NCBI GenBank assembly: GCA_013396995.1 | Contig: VWZP01009950.1 | Span: forward strand, 62,001-126,000 | Direction of reading: 5' to 3' | DNA: 64,000 nucleotides | Origin: Dicaeum eximium | Lineage: Eukaryota > Chordata > Aves > Passeriformes > Dicaeidae | Shown here: positions 51,803-64,000 of the stretch, one piece after another | How positions within the stretch are numbered: the stretch's first letter is position 1 | Layout of the letters: the number at the start of each line of letters is the position of its first letter | Program-made: the position numbers and the translations under genes | Notes under the pieces: model-generated | Seen by the model: the letters and a program-made list of their open reading frames with translations, nothing else | Databases searched by the model: none | What the model was told of the DNA's origin: nothing

Positions 51803-54117
51803 TGTACATCCTTTGGGTACTCCACAGTACTAACTGCACTGTTCCTGGCTGGTGTTTTTAGGAGGCAGGGAGGCCAGAAAATTCTTTCTGTGCTGTGAAC
51901 AGTGTTTAAATGGATCAGTTACCTCTCAGGAGAGAGACAGTGGCAGGGGAAGGACAAACGAGACAACAGTAAATGAAGGAAGATTGATGGCCACTGAGAT
52001 CAGGGAGAGTTTTCTGTCTAAAACTGACTTCCCTGCATTTCTGAGCATTCAGGGCAAAAATAGAAACAAAAGATGTTGTTTTAGTGCTCTCACCTGGTCT
52101 AGTGGCAAGGAAGCATCCATGAAACTCAGTGTGCCTCAAAAAATGAAGCAGTGATGAGTGGTTTAATAGTTTTTGGGGTTTGAATTTAATTCACTAGCTA
52201 GAAAGGACATATGGGCTAGCGTTTCTTATATGAAAATTGGTGCCTTTGACACTGAAATGTCCTTCAACCCCATTTTGTGTTGCATATGGTATAGCCAAAA
52301 CCACTCTGGTGGATGGTTCCGGCATTTTAGGTATTCCATACTGTACAGCCCAAAGTGTGTCATTCCTGACATAATGGAGCATTCCAACAGGAGTGAAACT
52401 CTGTAGACTTTAAACTTACTGGACAATGAAGTGCTTCAGTGTGCTTTTCATGGCAGTATCTGTGCCAAGGTCTGCAGTACTGCTGTTCCATTATGCAAGT
52501 TGAAGTGTATCTTTGTGGAAACAACCAACACAAAGACTTTTTATTCAAATGTAGATAAAGTACTGAAAATAGAAAAGTGAAGTTACAAGTGAGTCCAAGG
52601 ATTAGAAAATGGAATGTAACATTGTGGGAGTAATCAAGAATTTTAAGTCTCCAGGTTTGTTTTTGTTCAGTTGGCTGGTTTTTTTTCTTGAAAAGAAGAC
52701 ATGTTTTATCTTTGACACATTGGGAAATAAAACTGCTTGGTTTTGGGCCTGATTTTTGCCTTGAGGTTAGAATTGTGTGAGCTTGCAGTTGGGAATTTTG
52801 GATACAAATGGAACTGGGTTGTGCACAGTCATGCTTGGAGGGGTGTGGGGAGGAGGACAAAGGAGGAGAAGACAGAATAAAATATGTCAGTTGGTATAGT
52901 TTGAGTAGAACAAAGATGGCACTATGGCATAACTTGGATAGTCACTGAAACTTTCTGAGAGTGTTTTTTGATGAGTTAAACACTAGGTGCCAAGTCTTCA
53001 CAAATAATTTCTGATCTGTGAGCATCCTCAGCCTGGTTTTATGTTTAAACAATGCACTACTTGGCCTTGTTTGCTTCCTCATCTCTTTAGGGTTGGGTAT
53101 TATCATCCTTTAGTATCACTTCTTGAGCTCATCTTCTTTAGATCAATGGTGGTGTAAGATTGAGTCTGTTTCTGGAGTAGTTTACACAGATTGAACAAAG
53201 TGCTCTCTAAAAAGCAGGAGTGAGGGATTGGGAGCACAAAGTCCATATGGAAAGGACAAACTGATGGAGCACTTTATCACACAGTAACAGTTATAACTTA
53301 TGTTAGAGCTATAGCTCTGAAAGGTTTATTATGTGTAATTGTGATAATAAATCATTGTAAATTTCCCTAGCATTTAAAATGATTTTTAAATACCATACTT
53401 GTGTAAGCTTTTCTGTAAGTCCTGTGGGAATTATTTAATGTTAAACTGAGGATTTGGGCATTTTTAATGAGCTGGGAGTACGTGCAGAGTGTTTGGCAGT
53501 ATTTCAGTTTTTGTAGATTACTTGGATCTGTTAATTAATACAGCCCTTTGAGACCTTTTTGTGAAAATTAATGGGTTCCCTGAAGAATAACATTCCAAAT
53601 GCTGGAGATCTACAAGACTTTGGAGACGAATGCTATTTTAAATTATGCCAAAGTTTACTAGATTAAACATTATCTGTTGATGTGAGAAGGACAGAAATTC
53701 ACAAGAGACATGCTAAAGATAAACCACCTTTTTTTTTTCTTCCTTATCTATGCAAAATATATAAATTAAAGAATTTTTAGATAATATGAAGGTTTAGAAA
53801 TAAATAAGTGGGAGGGTAACATTTCAAAATAAATCCAAAGAGGAACAATTTTCCCAAGGAGAGAAGTGCTCCATGAGTCACCTGAAGGGTTGTCCTCCCC
53901 CTCCCTATACATCTGGGAGTCTTTATGCCTTAGACACAGGAATTGGATCTGCACTGCTTTGGAGCAGGCTGACACTGGAGGTGTTTTTACTGAAAAACTG
54001 AGCCTATGTTAGCCTGGGGAGGGGGAAATGGGGTGTTTTCCTCCACAATTTTAGGAAATCTAATGGTCTAGGCTTCTTTGATGTCTGTGTTGAATCAGTA
54101 TCTTTGCATGAAGGTGC

Positions 54118-54612
54118 CTGTTTTGCTGGCACATCTGGAGTGCAGTGTCCAGCTCTGGGCTCCTCAGGACAGGAGGGACCCGGAGCTCCTGGAGCGGGGC
54201 CGGCGGAGGCTGCAGAAACGAGGAAGGGCCTGGAGCATCTCCCTGATCGGCCAAGGCTGAGAGAACTGGGGATGTTCAGCCTGGAGAGCAGCCCCAGCTG
54301 AGAGGGGCCCTCAGCCCTGCCTGTCCCTGTCTGCAGGGAGGGCTCAGAGCAGGGACCAGGCTCTGCCCTGTGGGGCCCAGCAGTGGCACACCAGGAATGG
54401 GCAGGGACTGGTGCCCAGGAAGTTCCACCTGGACAGGAGGGAGAACTTTTCAAACAGACCAGAGAGGGTGTGGTACTTCCTCACTGGGAGACCCATCTGG
54501 ACACAATCCTGGGCATCTGCTCTGGGATGACCCTGCTGGAGCTGGGAGGTGGGGCCAGATGAGCCACTGTGGTCCCTTCCAGCCTGACCCATCCTGGGAT
54601 TGTATGATTAAA
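54118..54612 (+). mobile_element. CR1 LINE 3' portion (ORF2 end and UTR), sense, GC-rich
   Basis: This is the longest CR1 copy here. It covers the end of ORF2 (GTGCAGTGTCCAGCTCTGGG, AGCTCCTGGAGCGGGGCC, GAACTGGGGATGTTCAGCCT) and then the UTR (CTGGACACAATCCTGGGCAT, GATGACCCTGCTGGAGCTGG, GTGGTCCCTTCCAGCCTGAC). It ends in a GGGATTGTATGATT tail. It is markedly GC-rich against its AT-rich flanks. The 149-codon open frame on the - strand at 54004-54453 is a shadow of it. Confidence 0.93.
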
Positions 54613-57600
54613 TAGATGGTGAATTGTTGATGTGACTTTTAAAATGATCACCATTACTGTAATTGTGCCTTGATCTGTGCTCTCATCACTTCCAGTTGCT
54701 CCTCACTGTTGTCTTTGGAGAAATCTGTTGTGTAGTGTAAGATCAGATTTTTTGACACACAGATAATGTCTGAGCAATGCTGTGAGGCACATCTTACAAC
54801 ATATTTCCAAGCTTACACTCATTACTTCTGCTGTGTATTTTAAATTTGATATATTAATTCTCCTGGTCTTTTACTTGTGTATCATTTGGAAGTGTTTAGC
54901 TGAGCCATGCTGTTTGTAATCCACAGAGGTGGTTTGGTTCTCATTCTTGTATGGGATATGTGTCACACACTCCAGTCCATTCTAGTCTAACTCAGAATGA
55001 AGGTTGAAGATACTCACCCCTCTTCTTTCTGCCTTTCTACCTGCTGATAACTGTTCTGTTGGGTAAAACCTCTTTCTATGGCCTTTCTGTTTGCTTACAG
55101 GTTTTGTGGGGTCGGTTGGTTTGTTTGTTTTTGTTGAGTCAGTCTTGTTTGGGGAAAGCTACAGTTGATCAGATAAAGGAACTTGAAACTAAAAGTTTCA
55201 TTTACATGTCCTTCCTCTGTGATCAAGTGCTTCTCTTTCTGTTGCTGAGGTCAGACCAGTGGTGCTGTTCCTCAGAGAAGGACAAGGAGCAGAACTGTAG
55301 GTGCCTGTAACAAGTAGAAGCACCTTATTAAAAACAGAGGGAGGTTTGAGGGGATTTTGAGCACCTCAGCATTAATTTTACACTGGGAGCTGCTCTTTGC
55401 TGTGCCCTCTCTGCCTTTGAAAATAATTTTTTTGCTATGCTTTACAGCACACGTTGATGCATGCTTTTCAGTTTTAAAGTTATTCTTTCTAGATAAAAGA
55501 TAGCCCAGCTCAGCAAAGGCTACATTTAAGGGAATGGAGTCACATGAGGCTCCTCTGGGCGCTGTCAGTAACACTCATTACTCCTTTGGTTTAGAGCTGT
55601 GGTCTAGCTTTTAACACCAAATTTAGAATTTAATTTGTGCTTTAACTTTGATTTTCTGACCCACTCATACCATCAGCAGAGCCTTTCAGTCGAGTGAAGG
55701 ATTTCAAAATAATGACCCCAGTCTTAAGCTTGATTTAAGATGTTAATTTGCTGTGAAATTCACATGTTTCCAACCCTTTTGCAAGCCTTAAATACCTACT
55801 GCTTCCTGAGTGATGTGTTCTTCTGCTGAGTGGCTGACTGACAGTTCTTACCCCGAGTGAAAGGAACAATCAAGGGATACTTTTTCTGGGTCAAAAGGGA
55901 GCAGCTTTAATGCAGTTCTCATTCTATGCTGTTACAACTCCCACGGAGTGTCTTATACTTCTTATTGCATTTGAAAGTAATAGAACAGTGTTAGTGTATG
56001 TGATTGGATGGTAGATGAAAGCTCTTTCGTTGTACAAATTGGATGTTCAAGGCATTTAGGAGCTTCTGTGAATGAAATGGCATGAAAGGTACATGAGAAT
56101 TCTCAGCTTCTTGTCCTGGGAAAATGGAAAAGCTTACAAAATTCAGGTGATAAAATACCTGTTAACAAGATGGCCTAGGCTGTAGAGGCATTAGTTTTTG
56201 CTTTCCGAAGATTTCTACAGACTTTCTGCAAGGAATACCTTGCCTGTATAATGGGAGTGTTTGTTTGGAGGGGAAAAATGTTTGATAAAGGCGTTATAAT
56301 ACTTCTGATATGTAAGTGCACTGAAAAGTAAGTAACCCCAAGTTTTGTACCTGGAGACCTCCTGCAAGTGCCTGTTACTTTTGAGATGATGACAGCAGCT
56401 TTAGGAAGAAGAAGAGTTTGTTCTGTGACTGGAGTAGAGAATATGCAATCCTCTAGGAATTGCTCTCCCACTTATAACCTATAAACTCTTTAAATATCAG
56501 AGATTATTTGCAGTAAGCCAATTCCAGTGTTGGTGAGTCTTATAATGCTATGACAAGCTTCAGTGAATTAGCTTGGGTTTTTTCCCTTTTTGTTGGTTTA
56601 AATCTTTGTGTGACTGAATATGTGACCAAACACAGGAGAATCCTTTTCTTTGGTAAAAAATCAACAACAAATGCAACTAATAAAAGAAAGCTGCTGTGGA
56701 GAGCCATTCAAAACCAGGAGAATGTTTGGGGTTTTTTTATCTCCCCTGTGTGCTTTTAAAATCTATTATTTTAATACTGACTTTATGTTTGTAGAACCAG
56801 GCAGCACTTCTGCCAGCAATTCACTTTAGCTAAGGACTCTTCACTGTGTTTGATATTCAGACTTGCATTTGACACTTTAGCAGTCTTTCATATTGAGATG
56901 ACATCTCCTCTGGCTTTTGCTTTTTTGTTCTATTGATTACTTTCAGCATTTTATGTATTTTTTTCTTCTTTTCCCTCCATGTGTGTAAAAATTCTTTACT
57001 CTCTTATGAATTCATGTTGTATTTTAACTGTGAAGGTGTTGGGGTGGTTTTTTACCTTTTCTGGGTTAGAGGCTTTTGAGTTTGATAAGGTTGTGTTGGT
57101 TTATTGATGTGTTTCATAAAGGCTACTGAATACAAAGCCCAGCAGTGTTCCCTAGCACTCAGAAATCAGTGTAATTGCAGTTTGGAACAGATTGCAGAAC
57201 ATTGGTGTGCTGTAAACCCCGTGACTTCTCAGAGAGTGACCCAGTCCCATGACTATTGCAGCATTGTTACCTTAGGCTTCAGGTGATGAATTTCATATGC
57301 TAGTAAGTAGGTATGTGAAAATATATTTACCCTTTAACTCCTTTTCTTAATGTTTTCATTCATACTGTTTTATAGAACATGGATAAAGGTCCTGTAGGGC
57401 TTGGAAGTGTGACCCTTTCCTTCATTAATTATTCTTTGTAGTGCTGATGTTTAAATAATGCAGTTGTACAAAATAATACAATATAATTTAGGTTTTTTAT
57501 AGAGAAATCACCTAATTTTCCATTTCTCATGTAAACCTCTATGCATTCAAGTTTTTTAACGTGACTATAATAATCTTTTTCAACAGCTGTTGCTGGATTT

Positions 57601-57779
57601 AACAGTAAGAACTTGACTGTATACATTTCATAGTTAAGTAAATTAAATGGAATTTGGAATACTTCACTAATGGAAAAATCATGCAGTTCTTATTGAAAAT
57701 TGGAAGAAAGATAGGTTTCAGTAATGCCAAGCTTTCACTTAACAACTTAATGCCTTTCTGCTCACCCAAAAGGCAAAAA

Positions 57780-58080
57780 CCCAATGACAAATGATGGCAC
57801 TGCAGTCTCCTCTTGCTTTATGTCGTGCCATTATCAGTATTTTATTCAAACCCGCTGACATTTCTTGCATGGTGCAATAACCTCAGTCAGCAGGAAATGC
57901 ACAAAATAAATAATTGCAACTTCTCCATTAGCATGGCCTTGCTCAGTTTGATGCAAGTGGAATAGGATGAGAAGAATTAATGGAGTCACAGGCAAAGACC
58001 CCAGAGCAATAATGATTTGGGGATATTAAATTAACAAGTAATTGCGTTAAATTAAAATCACAGTCCTGTCTTAATTCACG
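57780..58080 (+). promoter_or_regulatory. Candidate conserved non-coding or enhancer-like block (unproven)
   Basis: About 300 bp without repeat likeness hold several homeodomain-type cores (ATTAA, TAATT) close together, for instance TATTAAATTAACAAGTAATT at 58024-58043, together with TGCAATAA, GCATGGTGCAATAACC and CAAGTGGAATAGG words. Such density is what developmental enhancers in large introns often look like, but AT-rich DNA also gives it by chance. No conservation data are available here. Confidence 0.2.
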
Positions 58081-61000
58081 ATACATTTCTTACAGCTGAA
58101 ATGTGGCCTTCTGTGTTTCTCTTACTCTTGGGGAATGGAGCTTGAATAGATCTTCCACTGCTCTGCAGTGGGGCCTTACCTTAGGAAGAGCTTCCTCCCT
58201 CCTCGTGCAAGCAGTGAATGAAGGAAATTGGGAGAGAAGGTGAAAGAATCTTGTTCCTGATGAGTAACAGGATTCTGTTGGCAGCATTCATACTTACTAC
58301 TTTTCTGTCCTGGAGAAATAGAGACTTAGGAAATTACTTGATGTGTGTGATATTTATGCATTTACTGCACTCACCTGATAAATCAACAGCCACATAAAAA
58401 TGAGAATAGTGAGAAAAGAGAGATGAGGTAAAGTGCACAAATAGAGAGCGGTTGGTTTGTGAATCCCACATTTATTGATGCTGGAGGATCCATGGGATGA
58501 AGTGATTTTTATTGCTGTCAGAAACACAGGAAGGAGCTAGAGTCAGTTTTCAGTCAGTGACAAGATGGGTATTTGCAGGGACTGAGGCTTTGTATATCCC
58601 TCTGCTCCTGGAAGTGCTTTTGTTTTCTCAAGTACCATATTCTTATTGAAGTGTATCGGTAATGGTATCTTCATTTTTGAAATAGTGGAATTTTATAAGC
58701 TTTCTTTCTAAAGTAGAACTTTAAAGTAAAAGAAAGGAAACAATTTACTAAAATTCAGCGAGTAAAGGTGACCTACCTTCAAGAACTTCAGCAGTTTCTG
58801 CCCAGTACCTGTGAATGTTTTTATTGATGCATTTTGATGAAAAGCATGTCATGTTGGCTTTTTAGATTTTTGGCAGAACATGCCAGGTTGACCCACTCTG
58901 GGTTATTTTTCTAAAAAAATCAGGTATTTCTGTTTCTTGTGCTGTGGAAAATTGTGTTGCTGTACTAGTGAAGTCAAGTGATACCTTGTGGAAGTTTAGT
59001 TTTGAAAATAATTTCCTTATGGTTCCCTTTGCTGTCTTGTGTCTAGGATTGAGAGCTAATCAGAGTTGCAGGCTCAAAATCTACAGCATGTGTAGCATGT
59101 GTACCTTGGGTGTCTCCAGGGCTTACATCTGAAATTATGGTTTTTGCAATAAATGTGCAAACAAGGAATAAGAAAGTCTGCATTTCAGTGCATCTCATTT
59201 CCAATTACTTCAGGGACTAGAGCTGGAATTTTCTGGAGCTTGCATTTGACATCTCCTAACTGTTGAAATGGGTATTTTGAATTTATGGGTGTTCACTTAC
59301 AGAAGTGATGTGGTTTCCTTTCCATACCTTCACATCATGGAACATTCTTTAAATTTTATGCAGTAAGTAAAGACTGCAGGAAGACTATAAACTGAAACTT
59401 ATAAAGATGTATTTGAAGGTTGCAACACAAATACAGCATCTGTGGCACTAATATTTTCTTGAAAATTGGATTCAATTACCATGTGGGTTTTATCAGCTGC
59501 TAGATGTAATTATTTTCACCTGCCTTGAGGTGACTTAAACTACTTGATTTTGTTTTAAATTAAACAACAAAAAAAAAGGTCAAGCTGAGTCATGCTTTAA
59601 GCTGTTAGCATTTAACAGTCTTTCAGCAGCAGTGAGCCAGGGAAGAAAAAATTTGTACACTAGAATGGAGGGTACAGCAGGCCTGTGGTATGAAATATCA
59701 TCCAGAGCTGTCAGCCCTGCAGGGCTTTCCTGCCAGGAACCCCGACCACCAGAGCAGAGCACAGAAACCCCACGAGGGGATCTGCAGCCCTGCTTCTTCC
59801 TTCAGTCTTGTTTCTTGTTCAGTGCCATGGACTTTGTCTATGAAAAACATGAAAAAGGCCTTTTGTGGGATTAAAAGAGCAGCCTGTCACTTCAGCTGCT
59901 GCGAAGATGAGTGATGAAAATGAGCCTGAGTGTGCTTTACATTCAGAGGCTTAAGGGAATAATGACCAAAACACATCTGCTAAAGTGACATAAAAGATGA
60001 AATTTCTGCTTTTGAACAATCCAGATGGTGGAAGATGCATGGAATGAAATTACTTAACAGTGGATGATAAAGCCGTGTACAACCACTCTGTAGGGCCAGA
60101 GATTAAATGTTCTGACCAAAAAGACACCAATTAAAGAGGGAAGGGAATATGAGCATTCCTTAGAAGCAGGCATATTAATCAGTAATAACTCAACAAAAGT
60201 CACTGCTCTTACTCAGCCCCAGTTCTGTATCCAAGGCATTTCAAGGATTTTGAGGAATAAAGGTGGCAAAATCTGGTGTGTGCTGTAGAATAATAAACAA
60301 ACTGGGTGAAGGCTGGTTTAAAAAAGGACCTTTAAGCTGATTTTGTTTTCAGACTGAAACGTAGTTTTCCAAGGAATTGTGGGAATGAGTTTTTATCCTT
60401 CCTCTTACTTTTCACTTTTTGTATGGCTGCTGAGGTTCAGAAGGGGTGGGGTGTTTTGCTGTATTTGCCTCTATATTTAAGGTTGCTTTCTATGGATTTT
60501 TAAGGCAGCTTTTCTTGCTTGCTTATAATATGTCTAGACTCCCTAATCATTCAGATATGAAAATCTTAGTGTTGCTCCTTTTCTATCTGTGAGATCCAGC
60601 TGAGTTAGATCCAAATGTTAGGTTGTGCTACAGTTCTGTAGATCAGACACAAGGGCACGTGTGAACCTGGCATTGTATACAAATGTTCCTTCAAACTAAA
60701 GGCCAACTTTTGAAAAAGTGATCCTTATTAAATGTAGCAAAACATGCATTTATGCTTTAATGTTGCTTAATTTTTGACTTGAAGTAGTTTTCCAGCTACC
60801 ACTTTTGAGGTTGCTCCACTCATCAGGATTAAGCAAAGCAGTGGGAATCCTTTTGCACAAGGTGTCAACAATTTCATTTTAACCCGAAGTTGTTTTTTCT
60901 GTTGCTCCTTTAGAAATGAGAACCAGGGAGGTGAGATGTGGACACACCTGCAACATAGCCTGAGGTAACTTGGGAGTTACTGGTGATCCAGAGCCCAAGT

Positions 61001-64000
61001 TCTGAGCCCCAGTCAGAGTTTATATTTGTAGTGAAAGTGAGTGGTGGTTTTGCTGAGCTGGTGTTAAACTTGGCTATAGTTAAAAAGCCCGAGTACCTGC
61101 AGAATTACAAGGTGTAAAATGTCAGCTTGAAACAGTGATGTTGAGGAATTTAACTTTCTGTCCCAGGGTGAAAGTATTTCCTTTCTTTCATGGTGATGTG
61201 TGTACATTAAAAGGATGTCTGGAAGTTTTATGTATAGACCTCTGTAGTCATTCCTGGAGTCCTAAAGCAGCCCCTTGCTTAGTTCACTTGGAGTATGCTT
61301 TAAGGGCATATTTGATTAGAGAACACTTGTTTTAAGGAAAAAAAAAGGCATGATGAGAGTTCAACTGTGTGTTGAACATGCCAGTACTCTATATTCAGTT
61401 TCATAATGCCATGTGTGTAATAATTATGAGCAAATTACTATTCTTCAGAGTAATTTTTGACAGAAGAATGATGACCTTAACTCAGTACAGAACATTTAGG
61501 CTGTTCTCTATTGACAGAAAATCAGTTAGAATCTTTAATTATTTTTGTGCAGCTTTTGAATGATGATTTGTGAATAAAACTGAGAGTTGTGCTGGGTTGT
61601 GTAGTACAGCAATGCCTTCATGGCAATGGTAAAAGAGTTGGACAAACTGATGTCCTGCCTTTATCTGGTCTGGAACAAGAGCAGTGCTTGTGCCTAGGAG
61701 CACCACACAAATCTGCTCCTGCAGTTTTGACAGCTGGTTTATGGAAATTGTGTAAAACTTTAATGTTAAAAATTAATTTTGTAGTTTATTATTCTCCATG
61801 GGGATTCCATTGCTTTATCTGGAGAGAAAAATGGGATTAGAAAGCAGAGCCTCTCCTTAGGAACTAGACTCTCAATGATAGGTTTTTTTTTCCTTTACAG
61901 TAGCATAACTGCACCTTCTTTTTGTGTTTCTTCATCACTGGTGTTTTTCTTACCTCAGAACTGGGGCCAGGGGGTAATTTTGGAAAATGGCAAAGCTCAT
62001 TTCAAATCTCTGTGGTGTCATTGGTCATAGTGCCCCACAGGCTTAAAAGTGGCTTAAAAATGGACTCTTTGTCCTGCTTTAATTGCCATCTTATCTACTC
62101 TATCCTCTATTCTGTAGCTCCTCTTTTCAGGGTAGAATGACCCCACGTGAATGGAATTCTCTTGAATTCTGCAACGGTGGTATCACATTTTCAATTTTCT
62201 TGTTTTATTCCATCAGGTCAGTTCCTTTTTAGTTTTCATTGCTCTTCTATCTGATAAGCAAATTACAGCAGGTGTAGTCCTTTAGTCCTTGATTCCCAAG
62301 TGCTATAACCAGCAAAGCTTGCACCTGTGGAAAAGCAGTGTCTGCTCACAAGCTGGCTTGCAAAATCTGAATTGTTTATTGCCCAGCTCTGCATCCTGAC
62401 CCAGTGGCAGGTGAATTTATATTCTTTTCATGCTAAGAAAACAGCTTATGTTTTGTACCTCTGGTTTCACTTTTTTTGTTTTTTACATAATTTTTTATCC
62501 ATGCTGGCAAAATTTTCATGATCATAGTGAGGTTTCAAGACTTTCCTTTTTTCACCTTCAAAGTCAGGAGTTCAGCTCTAAGGGTGGCAGGAGATGTAAT
62601 GTTGAGGAAGGAGGCAAAGCAAGGCAGATTTAATTTGGTTTGTACAAAATGCATTTTTTACCATATTTTAAGGGAACTTGTGAATTTGCTGTGATGTCCC
62701 AAGCAAGCATTTTTGTGTTCCCCAGTTGTCAGGATCAGTTCTCTCAGTTCAGAAGCTTGGCAGTTTTCAATGCATCTGCACTTTGGTACCATTAGAGTGG
62801 AGTAACTGAAACTGTAAAATGAAATTATTTCCTATTAGCCCCTGCACAAGTGTCTGAGTTGAGAACAGAAAGAGCTACAAAAGCTGGGAAATGCTGTAGT
62901 TGAATAACAGGTGTTTCCAGTGACCATGGCTTATGGGTTTAATTTGGCAGGCTATGGATAAATGAGCTGAGAAATGTCACTTCAGTCAATGCTGAAAAGT
63001 TAATCAGTCTTTGCTTTGATGTGGTTTTTTTTTTGTTTTAATTTTGTTTAAATCCCCATCTGTCATGTTTTCAGCTAAATAGTAAGAACTTGGTGTATTC
63101 AGGAGTACAGGATTTGATATATATTGATGTAAGAAGGTATAAATAACTTCACACTCTTGAAATAATTTTAACATTAAAATAAATGCTAGGGTTGTGTATT
63201 TGATTTTTATTAGTCACACTTGTTAATTTTTTTTACTGTGGGAGAAGACATTTGGTTTCAATTACGGAAACACTTTCAAGAATTTAAAATGTAAAAAGAA
63301 AATAGTGAAAATGAGATACATTTCCCTTTATACATTTACCATTTACATTTACCTTTACCTAACTAATGTGTCGCTGTCAGAAACCTGTAGTTATTAGCAC
63401 CAAGTCAGCATTGGTTATTTGGTAATCATTTTGTGATGATATTGTGATCATTCCAGTAGTGAAGGGTAGACAAAGGCAGCAAACATTCATCTGCAGTGGT
63501 TTGGCTTTTGCAGCACAAGTTGGAGTTGGAATTCTGATTTCAACATTGGAGCTGGTTTGCTACTAGTCTTGAACCTGTTGGAGAATCAATTTAATTTACA
63601 TTCCAGGGTTCAGTATTTTCTCCTGTTCTGCAATGGCCAACTTCAATATTTCTTTTAAAAACCCCAGATTTTCTATAGAAAGTACAATAAATTAAGATAT
63701 ACAGTAAATTTTGAGAGCATAAAGATATACATAGTAAAATACATTTGTTCTTTTTTCAAATGTTTTTTTTATATCTGTCCAGAAAAGGAATTAAGGAAAA
63801 CCTAATGGAAACAGAGGAATGGCAGTAATAACTCATACTGCTTATATGAATTTGAGGGTAATAAAAAACCAGAAAATACTGTTGAGGAGATGATTAATCA
63901 GAATTCTTTGCTGGGTCAAATGCTGAGGTTGTTCCCATACTGTATCTCCTGGAGCTTGTTTTTCCATCTGTTTCTCCCCAGAATGCTTATGGATATTTTG

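Larger units (their letters stand above)
39194..64000 (+). other. SPAG16: SPAG16 intron, at least 24.8 kb, open at window end
   Basis: After exon F I looked for an exon that would complete TG to cysteine and continue the first WD40 blade (family: CGEDRLWK) and found none up to 64000. The intron is richer in mobile elements than the others: CR1 3' ends at 42.6, 44.5, 47.1, 50.8, 51.7 and 54.1 kb, an antisense solo LTR at 46.5 kb and a MIR-like relic at 45.4 kb. The stretches 39194-42600, 47200-50800, 51850-54100 and 54620-64000 hold no named element. Some of that (45740-46060, 57780-58080 and 59580-59930) is less AT-rich or motif-dense and is unassigned. Confidence 0.75.

Noticed and set aside
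52130..52160. Acceptor-like CAGTGTGCC that would fit the phase after exon F
   Set aside because: The frame reaches a stop after a few codons and lacks WD40 likeness.
52360..52860. 166-codon open frame on the - strand
   Set aside because: No recognisable domain, composition typical of translated AT-rich DNA, and no supporting signals. A decayed unknown element cannot be excluded, but nothing supports a gene.
54004..54453. 149-codon open frame on the - strand with many P, S and G residues
   Set aside because: It lies mostly on the reverse of the GC-rich CR1 copy and is a shadow of it.
61990..62140. Candidate next SPAG16 exon starting TGTCATTGG near 62006
   Set aside because: No acceptor with a proper tract precedes it and the translation does not match the WD40 start (CGEDRLWK expected).
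63961..64000. Strong acceptor-like pyrimidine tract and CCCCAG at 63976-63981, at the window end
   Set aside because: Joining it to exon F would give TG|A, a stop, and the 19 bases seen do not resemble the first WD40 blade. It may be an acceptor of an alternative exon, but the window stops here.
1..64000. CRISPR arrays, operons, tRNA or rRNA genes
   Set aside because: No regularly spaced repeats, no cloverleaf with A and B boxes, and no ribosomal RNA words were found; the window is vertebrate intronic DNA.

Overview
This 64 kb window is intronic and exonic DNA from a bird genome. The bird call rests on many chicken-repeat-1 (CR1) LINE tails ending in degenerate ATTCTATG-type repeats, two avian-style solo LTRs, and AT-rich introns. 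A songbird is plausible from the LTR and GC-rich CR1 types, but this is inference. There is no bacterial-type gene content, no CRISPR array, and no complete gene.

The only protein-coding gene I can support is SPAG16 (sperm-associated antigen 16, the vertebrate orthologue of Chlamydomonas PF20), on the + strand. Six internal exons are visible at 643-780, 6362-6469, 7742-7859, 9209-9278, 14937-15088 and 39063-39193. Each has a good AG acceptor and GT donor, and the reading phases join with no conflict (717 bases, about 239 codons). They encode the helical, coiled-coil amino-terminal half and the low-conservation linker just before the WD40 propeller. The upstream exons (start codon, LisH-like region) and all the WD40-repeat exons lie outside the window. 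The protein is a component of the central-pair apparatus of motile 9+2 cilia and flagella.

Layout: 1-642 is the end of an upstream intron. 781-15088 is a cluster of five exons with introns of about 1.3 to 5.7 kb; the fourth of these introns carries a solo LTR, a CR1 tail and an unusual 25-bp inverted/direct repeat cluster. 15089-39062 is a single intron of about 24 kb holding a degraded ancient CR1/L3-type LINE body near 19 kb and small antisense CR1 scraps. 39194-64000 is the start of another intron of at least 24.8 kb. It is rich in sense-strand CR1 3' ends and also holds a second solo LTR and a MIR-like SINE relic.

I found no convincing undescribed system. The most checkable items are a tandem NAGNAG splice acceptor at 14934-14939, the palindromic repeat cluster at 13630-13724, and a few hairpin or AT-rich blocks that could be conserved non-coding elements.
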